NCBI GenBank assembly: GCA_036877525.1
Contig: JAZGTH010000120.1
Span: 700,001-764,000 of the forward strand
Direction: 5' to 3'
DNA length: 64,000 nucleotides
Source of the DNA: Chromobotia macracanthus
Taxonomy: Eukaryota; Chordata; Actinopteri; Cypriniformes; Botiidae
The translations under genes were made by a program, and so were the position numbers. The notes below the pieces were generated by a model, which had not been told where the DNA came from, searched no databases, and saw only the letters and a list, made by a program, of their open reading frames with translations. This document shows positions 11,901 through 26,700 of this stretch, in pieces (the first letter of the stretch is position 1; each line of letters starts with the position of its first letter).

Positions 11901-13856
11901 TAAAGCCCCTGTATGTATCCTCTGTGCTTTGATACACTCACGTGAGCTTGTGCGATGCCCTTGCTGAATATTCGCTTAACAGCAGTTCTGCTTACAAGGA
12001 GCACTTAGAAACAAACACATTACAAGGAATCACTCAATTGCTGTCCCATTTTACAATTGTTACAGAACGCAGCTGTGTTTATGTAAATGAGGTGGCCACA
12101 AGAGGGCTTCAGTGGTTTTACTAACAGGTCAGTAATCATAAGGATGTTACTTTTATCAAAACACTGTTCAACATAACGGTTGACCAGAAAGAGCTGCACA
12201 ATAAACTCAACACATTGACACAAGTTAATAGCAAGATGGGATCTACTTAAAGATATACATGTAAAATGCAGTTAAATACTCTAGTCTGATTGGTCAAACA
12301 CAATATTTATCAGTGTAATACCTTTGTACACTGTAATACTGAATAATCTTTTAATTGTCATTACAATTGACCATTGACCCAGGAAACCGATTTTTCTTCT
12401 CACATAATTAAATTATAATTCAAATCAATACTTTATATACATCAATCAATCTACCTATCTATCTATATATAGAAGTGCTTATTTTCTAATTAATAAATGA
12501 AAGTGAGTAAGGTGTGATTTTTGACAACTGGCTATAAACAAAGACTCTAAGAGAGAGAGGACATCAACTTGTGATTCGCTGTCCCTAATTATATATCAGA
12601 GAATCAGCCATGGAGAGAAACAATATTAGGTTTAAGGGCATCCATCAATCCAAGTCATTCTTAACCTGATCAAGCACACAACATTCTCCGATCCAACATT
12701 GGACGAGTGCACCATTAGCAATCAGCTACATCAGCTCAATCTATACTTCACAGTCACATGTGCTAGCACAGGGAATCAGGGAATCATGAGCAAATAAAGA
12801 GCATGTTTACATAAAGCTACAGATTCCCCTTCTGTAAAAAAAAAAACTGTGGACATAAAGCAAAAATATTTAGTCCATCTGTAAAAAGCACCAAGCTGTT
12901 TCTTGTTTTGATAAGTAATTCAAAGGTTGACTTGGCTAAAGACACAAGGTGATGTAGGAAGATACGTTTAAAAACTCACTCATTATGGCATCATTACAAA
13001 CACATAATAGGAAAACATATAAAAAACATGACACTGTGTTAGAAACTGTGAAACTACACAAACACTTTTTACCACAAAGCATGCCCATCTCTCACATATT
13101 ACTATAGAAATTAATTTGTAAAACATCTAACCTCATTTATAAAAAATATGATTTTAAAGCTATGAAGAACTAAAATAATAAAGTGATTAATTAAATGTAA
13201 TTTAATACATAAAATCATGTTCTAGTCCATATGACTGTCACCAAATCAATGTCACCAATCAAACATGTTTCTCTTTCTAAAATACTGACTGGCCTGACTG
13301 GAAAAATAAGAAAACAAAATACAGGCCAGGCAGTGAAAATGGCAAACCTACAATATGCTTTTAAAAACTGCAAACCCTGAAAAAAAAAGCCTTCAAACAA
13401 AATGAATCCTGACTGCAACTGGACTGGTATTTCCCATTATTCGGAATATTTCCAAGTTCATACTTGCATAAAACGTCATTTGGATTGCTCCTAAAGCACA
13501 TGTTCTTCCTTCTATCTGTGGAAAGAACATTATTTCAATTGATTTTTACAAAAAAAAGCATTATGATGGTGTTTATAGTCTTATGACAGATCAGTCAGAC
13601 CTTGAAGCCTCTGAGGAAAAACAGACCAATAACGAAGCTCTCTGGAACTGTCATAGAAATTCATGCATAACAGCTTGTAATCTGTCGTGTCATGATGACA
13701 ATGATTATATCAGTTTTAACTTGTGACTCAGACATGCATAATGAAAGTTGACTTGCTTTTTCACGCAACAGATCACATAAAGGGCACATGTATTAGTGTG
13801 TTTAAATCAATTATTAAAGAGTAAACAAGCACACAAGTAAACAAGTGTACCTTAAA

Positions 13857-13932
13857 ATATATATATATACATATACATTATATCTAATATACACATATAC
13901 ACACATATATATATATATATAATGTATATTAT
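13857..13932. repeat. AT/ACAT microsatellite
   Basis: ATATATATACATATACATTA followed by TACACATATACACACATATA and an (AT)n tract. Simple-sequence DNA of no coding potential. Confidence 0.85.
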
Positions 13933-14389
13933 GTATGCATGTATGTACAACGTTTTCTTCCTTGTACTAAGCTAGACTTAAGACACGTTTAAAACAACTA
14001 CTGGAGGTTGTTTTGCAACCTGATGCTCTCACATCACTTAGATTAAACAACAAAACAACACAACAGCAAACTATAACACACAACACACGTTACAACCATT
14101 AAATCACCTTTAGACTGGCTAGGTTTTTCACTCCAGCATAAAACTACTGAGCACCGCCTCGGCTATATTGTTTCACGTCACAATGAAGCTTATTTGAACT
14201 GAACAGACTGGACGTCTGATTTCGTCATCAATCCGATGATGAATCTCCTCCGGTTACTACAATTATAACACACAAGAATATGTAGTTAAATAAAGAGGGT
14301 GAGTTTGTGTTGTGAATGGGATTGACGAAGCTAATGAAAGTGATTTAAACCCTCCAGACACTATAAATGTCACCTTTCTACGTTATGTG

Positions 14390-14737
14390 CCGTCTTTCTG
14401 ACTGGATTACTCACGACAGGATTTGGCGAGGCCCCTTCGTTGAAGTGAGCGCAGTCTTCGTGAATTCACTTAACTAATTGATTTCAGCAGGAGTCACGTT
14501 GTCGGCCATCATGTGATTGCACATGGCATGGTTTTGTGAGGAAGAGGAAGAGGAAGAAAGGCGGCCCGACATGTCATTCATACGATCTGCCGGCTGTCCA
14601 TCCAGCGCGACCACGCCCTCCGATCCAAGATGAAGCCGCTGGTCAACCGGTGGGACCAAACGCGGCCGGTACAAACGAAGTAAACTTTACGTATGCTTTT
14701 TTTTTTTGATCTCAAGAAGTATTAAAAAACAAAGATC
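14390..14737 (+). promoter_or_regulatory. Probable slc2a15 promoter/5' UTR, locally CpG-rich
   Basis: About 14400-14680 is richer in G+C and CpG than the surroundings (GGCGGCCCGAC, CCAGCGCGACCACG, CGCGGCCGG) and lies just before the first coding exon. A poly-T run at 14699-14707 and an in-frame stop (14723) sit just before the ATG. A reading frame on the opposite strand (14674-14474) crosses it but has no recognised homology. Confidence 0.4.
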
Positions 14738-17700
14738 ATGGCTGAAGAGCTATTGATTACGACGCCAGGCACGATGGCATCGGTAAGTGCTACTATTTTC
14801 ATTAGTGAGACTTCTGGGTTATGCTGAAAAGATGCTTTATTTTGATATAACAGTAATGTTTGTAAAAACAACGCGGTCTAGTTGTTTTATAAGCTTTACT
14901 TTGATAACATATATTTGCTCTACGTGTCTTTACAGGCTAAAATGAGTGCAATAGTTATTAAATTACATTTTATTTGGTAACTATATCAAAGTTCATTTTA
15001 GTAGGTTATTGACTTTAAGTCGATATGCATTTTGAAACCTATAGGGTTTGACAGCTTTTAAAAATCAAATAAGTTATATTTAATACAGGCTAATCATTTT
15101 CTTAACTACAGTGGTGTGTCGAAAAGGAAATTCATTAAAGAATAAATTAATGTCACAAGACATTTTCTCAAGATCTTCTCTCACGTGCAAGCCTATACAT
15201 GAGTAACTGCGTCCCACCACTTAGTGGAGCAAATTAAGTTTTCAGCATGTCCCCTCATGATCTGAAGCCTCACGACTACTGAAGTCTCACTATGAGAAGA
15301 AGCTTGAACTGTTGCTTCACATTTTAATGTTTTAAGTCTGTATACAGAATAGAAACTAACAGCATTAAAAAGAATAGAATACAATAGAAGTCTATTCTAT
15401 TCTGCTATATTCTATTACATACTGTTCTGTTGTGTTCTATTAATATTAGTATATATCTATATATTAGTATATTACTACTAGTATTCTTAATACTAAACGC
15501 TCTGAGACAAAAATATCCATTTCCAATAATGAATTAGGCCTCCTGCATGACTTTAAAAATGTATCCCGGAAGTAAAGTAAAGTAACCCAAACTTAACTGT
15601 TACCGCAATGCTGTGCGTTATGGCTACATGGTTTAAGCATGTAAATAATAACTTGTTATGTCATTCATGGGTTTTAGATGAGTATCACAGTCTCAACAAA
15701 AAAGCAATTCTATTAAGAATTTACAATACAGAAGAAATACAACGTTAGATTATGCAGTTACAATACAATTAATACTGTATGTGATTTTGTGTGCTTCAGC
15801 CTACAGCTTAATAGATGATACTTTTTGTCACCACATTGCTCTTTAATAGCACCTTACCTCATCCCTGCTGGCAGTGGCTTTCCTCACCTCCTTTGGTAGC
15901 TCTATGCTCTACGGATACAATTTAGCTGTGGTCAACTCTCCTGCTGGGGTAAGGGCTCTTTAACACAGTGACATGATTCTGTACCTGACGACAACATTGG
16001 CCAATACACTTATATTCACCAAATGTTTTTAATGTAACTTTCTTTTGATTGGCTTTCAGCAGAGAGATACAAGTTTATGACATTGCCTCACAGTAGATTA
16101 GGGAAGAGAACAAACATAGTGAACTGAACAGAAATGCTGCTGAGGCAGGATCTCAGGGAATTTAGCCTACTTAACATGGCTCTACACATTCTATACATTC
16201 TTGCTGTAGACCTGGAATTCTAAAAGGAATTCTGGGATAGTGTACATGTTTATTTATAAAAACTGTTACACATTATGTGAAGTATTTTATATACAGTATT
16301 CTATTTATATTTATATACATACCAATATACATAATTTAACAGAGAAAAAGCTTGCACAGCAGAAAGACATGGGACATAATGAGATTGTTTTCTCTGGTTT
16401 TCCCTAGACTTTCCCCAGAAACTTGAAGAAACAAAGTGTTGAAGACTTACTTTTATGTTTTTCTTTTTTATAGATGACTCAGTTAGATGTTATTTGTTCA
16501 TCTTGGCTTGTCAGGCATTTTGTGCTGCAGTGGTTGCCTCTAGCAGCTCTTCATGTATATAAGTAGAGACCTATTTGCCCTGCCCCATTAGCCTGTTAAT
16601 GATGAAAATATTTAAATTTTCCTGTCTCCTGACTGGCTGTTATATACCCTACTTAAGTGGCTTTGTTTTGTGTTGTTTTTCTTGGAACATCATGTACTAA
16701 TGTTCAGTTAAGTTATAAAAACCAAACATTATGACTGAAAATCTTATATAGTTTGATGTGGAAGCTCAATCAATATTATCAGTGATCTATTTTTATGAAC
16801 ACGGTTGTTTTAGTTTAGTATTATTGAGTGAATTGAAAGGCTGTGAAAGGTCCCTTCCTTAATCAGTCTTCAGACTCAGTTACACCCTTTTTCCACTTTA
16901 TTAAAGAAAACTGTAATGTTTCCTCTTAAATTAATTTGAAATGTAATGAAAAATCTGGATACACTTGAATTTAATTAGACTGTAATCTTAAAAATTCAGG
17001 CAAAGGGGGGAGAAAGTAAGTGACAGAAAGAGAGTGAGCAGTGCTTGTCACGAGATTTAGGCTTAAGAGGTCAATTTCAGGCCTCTAAGCATGTCATGTA
17101 CAATAGTAGCTTTGAAACTAAAACTTAAATATTTGAAGAAAAAGAAACATTTTTTGTAAGACTCTGGAATGCTTGAGCATGACTAGGTCTATAAAAGCTG
17201 ACTTTCTGTGTTAATGAATTAAGTTTTACAGTGCCATGTGTGTTTGAATGACATTCAAAAAAGATCTGCTATTTTGTCATTTTTCTTTGTCCGATAAGAC
17301 ACGTTCATTTTGTAAAATTTATTTGGCTGATTGGTAAGGCATGATGTAGGTCACTAACCATTCATGTTAAATATCTCTCACTTACTCTCTGTTTTCTTGT
17401 CACTCACAGTACATTAAAGACTTCTATAACCATACAGTGGTAAGTCGGAATGGAACTGGACTGAACGAGGAGGCCCTGACGCTGATGTATTCACTCACTG
17501 TTTCTGTGTTTGCGATTGGAGGCCTGATCGGTTCGTTGATGGTGGGCACACTGGTCACCAGATTTGGAAGGTAAGTCAGGAGGAGACCCATAACATCTGG
17601 CATGGTGTGGTCACTCTGCCAGGAGTTCCTCTGAGTGTCAAGGCCACTGAGGTAGATTGTTTCTCATCTGTCACCCCTCCTGACCTCTCTGACTACACTG

Positions 17701-20700
17701 AACGACCTTGCCTTTGCCTTGTAAATGGCCTTGTTTGCACTTTGGAAGAGAGTAAGCTCTAAGCTTCTTTGTTCCTGTCTCTCCTTAACTTTCCAAATGA
17801 CCACAGCTACAATTAGCTTTTAAATAAGTCTGAAAGCATCCTATTGTGTGTGTTGAGATGGAACCATTAATGCCCCCATTTCCTGCTTTAAACGAGAAGG
17901 CCAGTTGTACCAAGGGAAATTAGACAGTATAGTAACAAAATACTAGCTGGGGACCCTAGCTTGAACTGGGGGCCCAGGGTCCTTAGCTTGCCCAGCATCT
18001 TTTAGAAGTCTCAAATTGTGAGGTGGTGGAGACCCCTGATAGTCTGAGGCCCCAGGGCTCTGGCCTGATCAATAATCCAGCCCTGACTTTATCTTATTCG
18101 TTAGCCATAGTTTACACTTTTATTTTGTGCTCTTCAAGGACTCTGGAACTTCTTCTGTCTGGTGTGAGTGTCTATGAGTGGCGCCACAAGATTTGACTGC
18201 AGACATTTAAATGCAAATGAAAGACGATGATTCATGACCCTATTTATTGTTCTAATCAATTTCAGTCCTGCAAAATGTTTTATAGCTGTGAAGTGATCAT
18301 AACGCAGAACATGGTGCAGCCGTCTGTAAATCAGGGGGAAAGTTTACAACTTGATAGAACTAATCAAGGAAGGCAGCTATTTCACCCAGCAGTAGTGTCA
18401 TGGAACATCAGTTATCTGGTTTTGATAGTTAAACTCCCAGGTGGCTGGCTATTGAGCATGACTGTCCCAGCTTAATGAACAGTGCCAGAGCAAGACTCCA
18501 CACTGTTGGCTTTTTGCAGGAAAGGAACAGTGGTCAACTCTAGTGTACTGGTGTTCTTAGCGGGATCACTCATGGGATTCAGCAGGATCTGTGACTCACC
18601 AGAAATGGTCATCTTTGGTCGTTTTGTAACAGGGATACATTCAGGTATGCCCATTTAAAAAAATTATATAGCTAAATAAAGTTTTTTATAGTTTTAAGTG
18701 TTTTAAAGTTTTTAATAAATTATAATTTGAGATTTCCTGGGAAATGTCAATTTGGCTTCATTTAACTTCAGCAAAAAGTAACCTGCTATTTTATGTTTCA
18801 CACAGAGATGGCGACAGGGAGGCAAAAGTTAATGATTGCACCTATAATAATCCTTAATGATCTCTGATGTTCTTATCATCTTCTCTCAGGTATATCTCTC
18901 AGCGTGGTGCCCATGTACCTGGGTGAAATTGCTCCTAAAAATCTACGAGGCTTCCTGGGGCTTATGCCCAGCATATTTATTTGCATTGGGGTTTTTTCAG
19001 CTCAGATCTTGGGCCTGCATGAACTTTTGGGAAAGGTATAACAGGAAACCTAATCTATTTATCATCATACATTACATCTGGTTATGGTTGATTTCTGGTT
19101 AATATGAATGTATTGAGTTAAAGCCATGCTCAGTATAAGATTTCATTTTGTGTTGTTTAATGGACAGGAGGAACACTGGCCCCTGTTCCTCTCCCTTGTG
19201 GTCGTCCCCACCTTTATCCAGCTGATGCTGTTACCATGGTTTCCAGAAAGTCCACGTTACCTGCTGATTGAGAAGCACAATGTTCATGCTACTATCACTG
19301 GTGAGAGAAATGCTTTTGCTTAGGAATCTGAGTTTTGCATTATATGGAATTTTAATCCCATACTAACAGCAAACCTGTTCTGCATTTGTCAAATTATTGC
19401 AGATAATATACATAAGGCTTGTGTTCTCCTGTAGTTGTCTTCTTTTGTTCTAAGCATAAATCTTAGCTAAATTTAGTAAGGTTTTTGTTTAAGACAAGAA
19501 AAATGATTAATTGTTCAGTGCAGTAATGAAAACATTAATACAGAAAATGCAATATTCACTGAAAACTTATCTTAAAACATCTTAATAAACTCTCTAAAAT
19601 CTTAATATTTTATGCATTTGTGCTACTGCAGTAAATTTGTTTTATGTTCAGATATTTCATCATTGGAGGGAAAATTATTGTCATGCAAGAAATATAAATA
19701 TGTATTTGTTTCTCCTAAATTGTTTAGTTTAGAAAAGTCCCTTGCATCAGCCTGCCAAATTACCTTTCACAGTGATCCTTCCTTGTAGTCACACAGTCTG
19801 TTGTATTTAATTATGAACTGTATGGTAAGCCAGATCCATGAAAAACAGTAATTGCTGAACTGATTATATCAGTCAGGCAACACAAATAAACCACATACCC
19901 AGCTAATGTATGGAAGGAAGGAACATTCTCAAAACGCTGGCCAACATTCTCTAATAGTTATTTTTTAACATTATATATCATTCATACCAAAAACGTTATT
20001 CTTAAATAGTTAACAGAATGTTTTAAAAACAATAGAGATAAATAAAAATGTTTAGAATAATGTTCTTATAAATAAGCAATATTGTTAATACAATCATAAT
20101 GCAATCAAAAGCTGGATTTGCTCTTTCCAAGTGGTTGCACTATGTGGTTAATGTGGGAAACTTTTCATTTTAAAAGTGTTGCAGTTTTCTGATACAGATG
20201 GGCATGAAACCAGTGGCCTATGTTCTGTTTATGGGTGCAGCGTTAAAATGGTACAGGGCCAGATGTAACATCCAGGCAGAGATAGAGGAGATGCAGGAAG
20301 AGCAGCGTTCGTTGTCGTCAGTGGAGACTGTGTCTGTCTGGCAGCTGCTGCTGGACCACACTGTTCGCTGGCAGGTCCTTTCTGTGGTGGTTATCAACAT
20401 CGGAATGCAGCTGTCTGGCATTGATGCGGTAAGTCCTGGTCAAGATATACAGATGATATAACTTCTTCTTAGTTAGCTACTGTAGCAATGTGCATATGAT
20501 ATGTAGTACATATTATAATATGTAACAATGTAACAATAATGAAAAGCCCATAAATCTAAACATCTGTAGACCTAGAGATCTTTGATGCTCTGCTGAATTT
20601 TCATGCTGGTCCATCCCAGTTTATGCTAGTTACAGCTGGGTTGGTTTACCAGCTAGATCCGCATAACATGGTGAACCAGCATGGGCTCTCTGGTGAAGCT

Positions 20701-23700
20701 GGTTAACCAAGGGAGGTTGGCTGTTTAAGCTGGTTTAGAATTCTGGTAGGAACATCAGCAAACCAGCATCCTAGACAGCAAAGTATTTAGCCACATAAGA
20801 CTTTATCTAATGTCAAATAATCAACAGAAAATCAAGAGTTAGTTCGGCTTGTGCAGCAGAACAGTTACTGTGGGTCTGAATTTAAAGTGGCTAAAGATCT
20901 CTCTTTTTTAATGATTTAATCAGTTTTGTTCTATGGGAAGGTGTGTTACCTTCCAAAAATAGTTTAACTGCAGATTAATTATTTAGATGATTAAGAGTAG
21001 AGAGCTGACAGAAATCTCATTCTTTACCCAACAGAGCTTAACAAATTACAATCTTACTTTCAGGATTGTGTTTATGGCATCTAATTTGCACTGCCCTGCT
21101 AAAGCAATAAATATAGGCAATTTTTCAAGCAAATTAGATGCATTTTATTAATTGTGATGTAAATTGTTAAGACAGCGATTATTGTGATTTGACAGCTGTA
21201 ATTTTGATTGATCTATAAATTCATTTTAACTCAGAGCTGCTTGTTTTACGGTTACTTTTAGTTTTCCCCACTGATTGTAAAACCAGAAAAGAAACATCAG
21301 TGATTTGTTTTACCAGTATCTGAACAAGTTTATTTTCAGGGTTTTTGAGAGCGGATACACGTGGACTTGCTACTTATGTGTCTGTGTGTTGTGTGTATTG
21401 TGTATTCTGTATTGTCTGTCATATAAATAAGAATTCCAGTGTATCTAAAAAATGCTGTTGAATTCTTGGAATAATTCCTAGAGACCTTAAAGTTATGTCT
21501 CTAAGTTTAAACCTGGAAATGGGTTTATGCCAGGAATGTATGTTTTTTGCCAGAAAGGTCTTGTAAGGTTAATTTGTCATTCTTAAATAATTTAGTTTGG
21601 TGGTTTGTTTATTCTGCCCCACAAAAGCAATAAGTAATTATTTAAAAGCCACAAAAATGGTGATTCACCAGATGTATACAGGCATTGCTAAATCGGAATT
21701 GTATTAAAGTTCATGTAACATAATTCTATCCAGTGATGAAAATCACATTGTGTTTCTATGGGGATTTTTAGGTGCAGTGTTAGCCTAGTAAGCAGTAGCA
21801 GTCAGCAATTTTATGCTGACTTTCAGAGGACTTTTAGAGAATGTTAGACAACATTCTGAGAACATTCCCTTTTAGCTATATTTGCCCTATGGGTTTTGAG
21901 ATCAAATATGAATATTAAATGACATTGACTATAGGGCTCTTAGGAGACAGGTGACCCTGTGAGCGCGTGTGTGTGTGCAGTCAGTGTAAATGGGTCTGAC
22001 AGGTGGTGAGTCTTGGCTGACTTCAGCACGAGCAGCAGGAGAGAGGCAGGCCGTGTGTGTCCTCTACACTCCCAGCAGCTCTCAAACCGTCTGTGTTCTC
22101 TCTGATTACCCCCCTGTCTAACCTCACACACAGCCCTCCAGCTCTCAAATTGAATCTGAAGTGTTGTACACCGCTTACAGTCATGATATGCCACCTGTAC
22201 AAGCCAAAATCACTTCCTGTACCTCTCCCACTTTTCTTATGCTTGTATGTCTCTCCCTCTTCCACCAGATTTGGTTTTACACCAATGACATCTTTGAGAA
22301 TGCCGGGATTCCAGCCCCTGAGATCCAGTACACCACTGTAGGAACTGGAGCTATAGAGATCATTGCAGGCCTTATTGGGGTGAATTTTCCTATTCAACCA
22401 ATGCTTTCATAAAATGTAATGGCTGTATGTATCACAGGTAATATATAGTGTTTACAGGGTCATGTGAAAGATTGTCTGCTATAGTGGTAAATTTGGGTGA
22501 ATTTTTAATCTGGTAGTCTGGGACATTTATACTGGCAAATTCCACAGTTTAACAAGTGAAATACTGATGGAATTGTTAAAACATTTCTTGCTATTTAAAT
22601 AGAAAAGAAATTGCTTAATATGGGCTAATTTGTTTTTTAAAGCAATTTTACTTTTGATAATGTGGGACAGTTTATTTGAAATTTAGAGTTTATTTCACCT
22701 TTATTATGTATGAGTGGAATAGAGGCAGATGATAAACATATTAGTTTAGTTATGTATATTTTCAAGGCCACTGTTACAGTGTGTTGCAGTAATATTATTG
22801 CAATGCCTAAACATTGTAGTATTATATATTGTAATTAAAATATTAATATTATGATTAAAATATAAATAGAATGAATAGAAGTTGTGAGGCAATTAATAAC
22901 TATTACAAAATATTTTTTCTTAATCCAAAACATGTACATACTGTACAATAGAAGACCATCCCATAATAGCCAAATATCTCAACATGGTTTTTATGTGTGA
23001 TCCATCCCACATTACCAGATGAATATCCTAATTCACCATCTTTGACAGGAGGTTCAGTGAAATTGTGTTATTAAAAATCACATGGTGTGTTCACTAGAGC
23101 TGAGAATACCAGCGGAAAGACCATCTCTCCACATCTCAATCGTGTTCATTTTGCTTTCCCCTCAATCTTTCCTGCCTTACATTATGCATTTTCTCTGCAG
23201 TGAACAATCATAAAAAACACGGGATAAGATGAGCATTAGAGAGAATGATGTGTCTTGTTTTTACTGGCTCCGTCTTTGGGTCACATCTTGTAGCTGTAAT
23301 GAAGGCCAGACGCAGTCTCTCTCTCTCTCTCTCTCCCAGTTGTGTTGCTTAGCCCGGATTTAGTAATGCACCAGCAGCAGCCAGAGAAGAAGAGGTGCAC
23401 TGTTAGTCAGAGAAACTCATTGCTGTCAGTGTCAATTGGCCCTCACATGGGAGGCGAATGGCACACGGGAGGAAGGCTGGAGATTGGTTATAAAATTACA
23501 GCTATTCATTCTTATGTCAGCTGCAGCCGTCTTTAAGTCAACAGCACAGAGCTTTAGCTCTCAATTTTAGCAGCTTTTAATGAAAGAAAGGTTTAACTTG
23601 ATGCTTGCACACCATTTGCATCAGAAAAACTCTAAAAGCCATCCTCTTGGTTCAGTGGTTACTAATTAATCTGATAGGTAAGGCACTTTGTGATCACTCG

Positions 23701-26700
23701 TTTCTCCCGCAGTGTTTCACCATAGAGCGTCTGGGACGAAGGCCTCTGATAATTGGAGGTTTTGGTGTCATGGGAATGTGTTGTGCGGGGATAACACTAT
23801 CTCTTATACTTCAAGTAAGTCGAATAAAGCTTAAAGCTGCAATCCATAACTTTTGCCTTTCTGCCACCATCTCTGTTTGAAACATGAAATTGCAGATTTT
23901 AATCTGCATATGCAATATTGTAATTTTAATCTGCTTTCTTTGCATATGTACAAGCAAAACTGACATTTCATAGGAAATCTGACCTGATTAAATAATAAAT
24001 GATAATAATTTATAATTATATTATAAATAATTATTATGAGCGTACCATTGCATATCATGGTAATGTATGGAAAGCGTTTTGAACAACTGATCTGTTAAGT
24101 ACTTTTGTACTTGTGATTATTTTTAACCAAAAAGAGTTACGGATTGCAGCTTTAACTGTACCTTTCAGTAATTACACTGGCTGTTGAAATAACTGTTGGC
24201 AAAATTATCTGGCATATGTTCGTCTTTTTGCTTGTTTGCATGTAAGTGAGTGATTGTGATTTTATTATCTTTACTCAGACCCACGTGTCATTCATGAAAT
24301 ATGTGAGTGTGGGCTGTGTGGTTGGAATCATCGCTGGATTCTGTATAGGGCCAGGCAAGTTCTTTATATAGCTTCCTTACTTAATAATCTAATTTACATG
24401 GCCACAGCACATTCAGTCATGCGCAGATGCAGTCAGTAGAGAACTACTTCAACTGGATGAGTAGTTGTCTGCTCTTTGACCCCAAATTCCCAGATGACGT
24501 CTTCAAATAGTGAAATAGCGACACCTGGGGGTGAAATTTTAAAAAACAGCATAAATTGCAATTGTTCACTACAGACTGGTTCAGTTCAGGCCTGTTTGAG
24601 CTTTAGCAGACATTTGTTAAAACCATTTAGAAACAAAATGTATTTTTATTTTTGTTCTTGTTTCTTGGTTATATTTAATCTGGTCAGAATAGTCTTACAA
24701 AGGCTTACAAACCTTAAGAAACAAGTGGTTATAGTGCTGAAAATATTATTCGCATTGTGATGTTAATAAAATTCTAAAATATGTAAAAATATTGCATACG
24801 ATTCATGCATTTATTAATGTGATTTATAATTTCTCAGGAAATTAGGCACACCTGTATTTTATGCAGATTTATGAGTTTATTGTTAGTACATGTATTAAGT
24901 ACAGTTTTTGTTTTATTCGAAATCATGTTACAGACATCCTACATATATAATGCCTGAATTACATTACATATTTTCAGTAATAATGCAGTTGAAGAGGATA
25001 GGACATTGTTTATAAGTTTAAAAAAGTTTCCAAGATGAAAGTTTCAAAGTTGAAGTGTGTACTTTGCTCTGTTATGTCTGTGCAGTCGTCAGAATTGTGG
25101 TTTATGCACACAATAAGAGCAGTGAGGAGAAGCTCTGTTGCAGTGATGAATGAGACTACGAGTGCTTTACTGAGTTGATGCATTATCCAACCCAACTCCA
25201 AAATCCATAATTCATTCTCGGGCCCCAGTCTCAATCGGTGTAATTACGTCTTTAATTAGGATTTTTTATGGCTCATTGTTCATAAACAATGATGAATATG
25301 GCTTTTTAAGACAAAATCCTGCATGAACAATGAATTACAAGCAGAGTTCCTTATCAATTTAACTGCAGCGTGCCTCCTGCTGCAATTATCATGCACAAAT
25401 AATGAAGCCATCGCTTGGCTTGTTCCTGAATTCATTACATTTGAAATAACACCTTGTGCCTCCTTATTTTTCACTTGTAACCAAAAGGGATTAGAACTTA
25501 AGCAGTGAAACAATCTCTGCTTCCTGCACATTGAGATAACGAGCTCTTCATAAAGCTAGTTTATTTTCCTTCTCTCACTATAAGAACTGTTGCACTACAG
25601 AAGAGCAATGCACACATGCACGTGCTTAAAATGCCTGCGCCTTTATGAATTCAAATTTATGTGTTTATATTACGCATTGCATTAGGCTGTTGTAAAAAAT
25701 ACAACAGTACTAGGTTTCACAGCTCTGTTTCTCTGAGATTATTATTATATACTTAAAATATAAGTAAGTTGCTTATTGCAATAAGAGCCACGGATAAAGA
25801 AACATTATGATACAATATAGCATTTGTATGGATGTTTTTCATTTCAGCGGGTGTTCCATTCCTGATCACAGCAGAGCTCTTCAAACAATCTCATCGTCCA
25901 GCTGCATACACTGTAGGAGGGTCTCTTAACTGGGTGTCTAACTTCACAATTGGTTTCATCTTTCCTTTTCTGCAGGTATCGTGAACGTTTAACACAGTTT
26001 AGTCTGATCCAGTTGTAATGTCATACATGTCATACATTTATTTCCCTGGAGGTCCAGGTCTAACATTTAAAAAAATTTGTGAAAAAGTATTTAACTATAT
26101 GTAATTTTCTGCCGTTTTCCGTTCTCTCTCTGACTCTTAGTATTAAACATTTTACAGTTTATCGTGCTGTGCTTTAATAAAACCCTATTTGTATGTAAAA
26201 TGAGAAACAGCACTCACACATGAGCTGATTGTCTGTGGTCATGTGATTATCTATCCAGCTTTCTTCTTATGACCTCACCATGGCTTGATGAGCCAAGTTC
26301 CTGATCACCCAATGGGCATCATATTTTATTTTGATGTTAGACAATTGCAGAAGTACAGACAAGTAATTTGTTTCACCTAGTTTCAGTAAAAGTGGTTTTG
26401 GACTGAGAAGGAAGTATTGAGTTCTGAAGGACTATTGATATACTTTGTAATGCATCTAAATATGTCAAGCACTTCCATCTTAAAAGAATTAAATTGCTTA
26501 TGAATGAATGAATAACATTTGTCCAAGTCAGGCATGATGAAATATACACTAAATTTTCTTTAATTTAACTGTTTAAAGAAAATCTTACATTGTGTTCTGT
26601 TTCCATATTGCAGAAGTCTGCTGGGTCCTACTGCTATCTGGTGTTTTGTGCAGTGTGTTTAACTGTGGCCATCTACGTGTACTTTGTTATTCCTGAGACT

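Larger units (their letters stand above)
1..14389. other. Gene-free left flank
   Basis: No exon could be supported on either strand: reading frames are short, and none carries a family motif with splice sites and phase. Contents are the repeats listed separately plus several blocks of balanced, non-repetitive DNA that resemble non-coding regulatory elements (about 3090-3200, 7480-7720, 10430-10760, 11560-11900, 12580-12760). The rest is AT-rich DNA with nothing distinctive. Confidence 0.6.

Noticed and set aside
20198..20240. In-frame upstream extension of slc2a15 exon 7 starting at an ATG
   Set aside because: Exon 7 must start at 20241 (acceptor GGGTGCAG) to complete the split alanine codon and read ALKWYR. 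The upstream ATG is intronic.
22023..22397. 124-codon minus-strand frame across slc2a15 exon 8
   Set aside because: Antisense shadow; the + strand exon joins in phase with GLUT motifs.
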